Shown here one piece after another: positions 56,655 to 60,000 of a DNA stretch of 60,000 nucleotides. A program made the translations under genes and the position numbers. Under the pieces are notes generated by a model. That model was not told the DNA's origin. It ran no database searches and saw only the letters and a list, made by a program, of their open reading frames with translations. Numbering within the stretch: position 1 is the first letter of the stretch; the number at the start of each line of letters is the position of its first letter. Origin of the DNA: Antedon mediterranea. Its lineage: Eukaryota; Echinodermata; Crinoidea; Comatulida; Antedonidae. Location: NCBI RefSeq assembly GCF_964355755.1, contig NC_092672.1:3288001-3348000 (forward strand), in the 5' to 3' direction.

Positions 56655-57390
56655 CCATATTTTATTGGTTATGGTAAAAACATATCATACTGTATTTACT
56701 GACAAATATGACATTTACATAGACTATAGCATACTAATATATATAAAAATATACTTAAAAATCCTAATTAACAAAATGCCATGGTCAGAGTAAAAACATG
56801 TGATACTGTATTTAGGAATTTTCTATGACACTATATTCAAATATGACATTTACATAGATACACTAGCAGACTAATATGCTATTCTAATCATTTTATGCTA
56901 CTTAAAAATCCCAATTAACAAAATGCCATGATATTCATACGGCTCATTATTTATAGGCTTTTATCAAACAGCAATAAACTCTCTTCGAAGTGTGTGGGGG
57001 CGATAATATATACCACCAATTATTGGGGGTATTTTTAGATAAATTTGTGCGATGGCTTTTGCTTAAAGGACCATGTCAAAATTATTCTACCGCAGAAACT
57101 ACTTGACACTTTATAACATGTTTACACAATTATTTAGAAAGCCTTTTCTTAGTAATCCTACATAATAGCAGTGACTGGCTCATAAACTTTACATTAAAAA
57201 AACTAAAATAGTATATTACTAAAGTTAAAATTTAGTTACTTCATTAAAATTGTTTAAACGATTAAATAATTTTGAAAACTGTCAATAGTACACAAAATAT
57301 AATTATTTTAATATCCAAATTCATAGCTACCAGTTATGTTTATGTTGGTCTTATTAATTTAAGATTTTTTCATCAATTTTTTTATTTAAA
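56655..57390. other. AT-rich DNA with an imperfect 120-bp duplication
   Basis: AAAACATRTSATACTGTATTT, ACATTTACATAGA and AAAATGCCATG each occur at 56680-56790 and again at 56790-56935. Presumably it is part of the last MND1 intron. Confidence 0.5.
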
Positions 57391-57391
57391 C

Positions 57392-57527
57392 TTAAGCTCT
57401 GTCTACAGTATTAAACTTTATGTGACAAAAAAAAATGTGATGTGTCCATATATGTGGACATGATGATGTCATATCACTACTATATTTGGGCACGTCACAC
57501 TAGTTTGATAGTGTAAACAGAGCTTAA
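57392..57527. mobile_element. GTGTAGACAGAGC MITE with TTAA at both ends
   Basis: TTAAGCTCTGTCTACAGTAT and ATAGTGTAAACAGAGCTTAA are near-perfect inverted ends, with TTAA on each side. Confidence 0.8.
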
Positions 57528-57529
57528 AT

Positions 57530-58180
57530 AACCTACCAACTGAAATTTTAATTTAATTCTTAATCAATTTTAACAGCTACTGTAAAGCGTGACGGGGAAT
57601 CTTAATAAGAAATAGTACACCTCCTCCTCTCCTTCCTTCCTTCCGTTGTTCTTTACATTATAAAGTAAAGCCATCAATAGACATGTATAGTAATACTATA
57701 CATATAAAGTACTTGAGTATAAAAGAACAACAGAAAAGATGCACTTGTGGCAACACAAAGCTTCTTCACTTTTGCATTAGTTGTCGAGATTAGTCTTCCA
57801 ATGCATGATGTGGTAATTAAGGCATGTATTTTAAGATGGCTATTAAAGTGAAGTGACATTCTTGTTAATCAACATGCACCACCTATCTACTAATTAGGTC
57901 AGTAACTCTTTTTAATGGTTATTACTATAGCTCCTGGCTAAATCCAGTAATTGCCTATTATTATAACAAGCCAATAAAGTTGATAATCTATAGGATGCAT
58001 TGTTGTTACTATGGTATTGTAATCAGCTGTACAGTACGTGTTGGTTCCTACGAATAGTATCTTTATATTAATTTGTCAATTGTGTTTATGGCTTGCCCAC
58101 TTGGAGTGCGCAATGTCCAGGCTTTACTTGCCCACCAAGGGCGGATCAAGAATTTTGTAAACTGGAAAGCACTAACATAT
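57530..58180. other. AT-rich DNA, nothing recognised
   Basis: I looked here for the final MND1 exon and did not find its expected sequence. Confidence 0.4.
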
Positions 58181-58182
58181 TA

Positions 58183-58362
58183 AAGCTCTGTGTACACTAT
58201 CAAGCTAGTTTTATAAGTGTGATGTGCCCAAATATGGTAGTGATATGCACAAATATGTTAGTGATGTGCACAAATATGGTAGTGATATACTCAAATATGG
58301 TAGTAATATGACATCATGTCCATATGTTTTGTCACATAAAGTTTGATAGTGTAGAGAGAGCC
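58183..58362. mobile_element. GTGTAGACAGAGC MITE with expanded interior
   Basis: AAGCTCTGTGTACACTATCA and TTGATAGTGTAGAGAGAGCC are the ends. The interior phrase AAATATGGTAGTGATAT is repeated about four times with a period of 18-19 bp. Confidence 0.75.
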
Positions 58363-58435
58363 TATAGTCATGTCAAATATTGTTATCAAAAAGTAGTTCA
58401 TTTTAGCCTTATTAGATCTGGACAATAACAATAAA

Positions 58436-58505
58436 TCATAACACTAATCCTACACTTATCCTAACACTTGTCTTAACACTAGTCCTAACACTAATCCTAA
58501 CTAAC
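58436..58505. repeat. Short degenerate CTAACACTAATC repeat
   Basis: About six units of 11-12 bp such as CCTAACACTAAT lie in tandem. They look telomere-like but are not TTAGGG. Confidence 0.6.
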
Positions 58506-58509
58506 AGCA

Positions 58510-59890
58510 ATAAGTATTTTAGTATAAGCATCTTCCTGTCTTCATTTTGATGGTCCAAAACAAAAAATCTGTAATTTAATAAGTATTTGAACTGTAGAGG
58601 GTGTATTTATAGCTAGTGTTTATTAAGAAAGTTTAAGGTGGCCTCTAGGCTGATATGCAATAAATCAGAGCTCATCAGTGTTTGATAATTAAACAATTCC
58701 ACAGCTATCTTTAAGAGTGATAAATTGACAGATAAACTGTAAACAAATTAATCATTATGGATTCTTTTATGTAATGAGTGATTGCCGCATGCAACTGAAA
58801 GAACTTATGACAAGATAATAAATGATACTAACACATTTTTTCCTCTAATTAAATATTTCTTTAATCAGCTGGACCAGCTCTCTGTCCAGATCGTATCACT
58901 AGATTTAAACTCTTCTAATTTAAAGGAGAATTACTAGGTTTGAATTTCTTTATTTGTTTGAGACACTTCAGCTTCGGCAAACAGACATGTCATTAACAAG
59001 CTGTGTGGTACAAAACACTACACAGTACAGTCTATTTTGTGCCTAGCTTACCCGGATAAACCAACAATAGCCCATGCTCTCCAGATGGAGTGCTTAACAG
59101 TTAAAGTTTCTAGGATACTCCTGGAACATAATGGACTGCAGCCACATCCTCATGTGGGACATTCCAACTAGACTAAAACTAAAAATCAATATTACATAAA
59201 AGTAAGTACAAAGCAAAGCTGTCAGAATAACCTAAATTAAACCAAACATGGCATATATTTAGCATAATTAAAAAACAGTGCATAAAAAAAAACTACAAAA
59301 ACTTGCAGTATTTTAGAAAGGATATAAAATCACTACAGAAAAATCAATTAAAATAAAAATACAATTTATGGGTTTTTAGCTTTAAACGCTCGCCCAAGTG
59401 AAGCAGTTACAAGTGATACAATATAATTATTTGTAACCAGATTATTCAGCAGATGTTTTGCAACATGGTTTCGTAATAAAAATATTTATAGGCCTATATA
59501 TAAATCAAAAGTCACATTTACATAAGAATGGTATTTTGATAACGCATGTTTAACCTAGTTTAACTGGGTATTAAGACAGTTCAACACTACAGTACAACTT
59601 TGTTTAGAGGGCGTGTTTTGCTTGCTTCAAAGGGGATTAATACTAACAATATTATATTAACAAGAATATATAAAAAAAATATTTTTAAAAAGTATTACAT
59701 TTAAAAAAAATGTAAATCAAGGTAACAGAATATAAGAGAATAAATGTAAAACCAGAAAAATAGAATAAAGGGGATGGTAGGGGGATGTTTTAGATTGTTA
59801 TGGGATGATCCCTGGTGAATATCCCATTACCCCCCTTGCAGATTCAAGTAACCCCTTGGGTAGGGTATTCTCAGAAAAGAAAAACACAAA
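58510..59890. other. AT-rich DNA with possible retroelement debris
   Basis: The segment 58940-59175 is less AT-rich (CTTCGGCAAACAGACATG, GCCCATGCTCTCCAGATGGA) and may be a minus-strand retroelement 3' end, since TTTCTTTATTTGTTTGAG starts it. No exon is recognised. Confidence 0.35.
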
Positions 59891-59896
59891 ATGTTT

Positions 59897-60000
59897 ATTT
59901 TATTTTATTTTATTCAATCGAAACCAACAGTGATAATTACCGCCACTAACAGGTTTGGTACAAACAAAGCCAGGACTGTTTAAAGCACCTTGATCAGTCC
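59897..60000 (-). mobile_element. Retroelement 3' end running out of the window
   Basis: Plus-strand TTTATTTTATTTTATTTTAT followed by CAATCGAAACCAACAGTG and non-repetitive sequence to the edge is the complement of a 3' terminus with an (AAAAT)n tail. Confidence 0.5.

Noticed and set aside
57563-57605. Alternative last exon of MND1
   Set aside because: An AG in the right phase gives ATVKRDGES and a stop, but this does not resemble the conserved MND1 C-terminus.
1-60000. Prokaryotic-style operons, ribosome binding sites, integrated virus
   Set aside because: Spliced genes, SINEs, LINEs and satellites show this is animal nuclear DNA; no viral structural or replication gene is recognised.

Overview
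The window is AT-rich, gene-poor, repeat-dense animal nuclear DNA. Five spliced exons match the meiotic protein MND1, two large single exons encode three-immunoglobulin-domain membrane proteins, and tRNA-derived SINEs, LINE 3' ends, MITEs and satellites fill the rest. This fits a marine invertebrate, perhaps a deuterostome such as an echinoderm; the sequence alone does not fix the species.

Layout. 0-6 kb: a 140-bp tandem repeat split by a Helitron-like insertion (1484-3123), degenerate AT-rich repeats, a SINE and LINE tails. 6.1-8.6 kb: a satellite of 17-bp monomers whose core is a 51-bp trimer repeated about 27 times; its long minus-strand reading frame is a by-product of the period. 9-13.5 kb: AT-rich DNA with LINE remnants and MITEs. 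13.6-15.0 kb (minus): Ig-receptor gene A, with an element carrying perfect 86-bp inverted repeats just upstream. 16-23 kb: AT-rich DNA, possible terminal exons of an unidentified minus-strand gene near 18.1-18.6 kb, a LINE reverse-transcriptase remnant interrupted by a GC-richer insertion, and a polypyrimidine tract. 23.1-28.4 kb: a 5.26-kb foldback-like element with long inverted arms, inserted in a MITE with a 3-bp target duplication. 28.5-34.6 kb: MITEs and SINEs. 34.9-36.3 kb (minus): Ig-receptor gene B, a paralogue of gene A. 36.8-44 kb: a 217-bp duplication, AT-rich DNA, a possible small gene near 42 kb and a 15-bp minisatellite. 44.7-56.3 kb (plus): MND1, five recognised coding exons spread over about 11.3 kb, with introns full of MITEs, satellites and SINEs; the start codon is unresolved and the last exon must lie beyond the window. 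56.4-60 kb: LINE tails and MITEs.

How the parts relate. The two Ig genes share architecture (signal peptide, three Ig domains with an extra cysteine pair around Ig2, one membrane span, a tyrosine-containing tail with a shared QPDVYxEPKD motif) and strand, so they look like members of a local family of cell-surface receptors or adhesion molecules. MND1 is unrelated to them and would act in meiotic recombination with HOP2. The remaining DNA is mostly non-autonomous mobile elements and satellites, several nested, so relative insertion order can be read.
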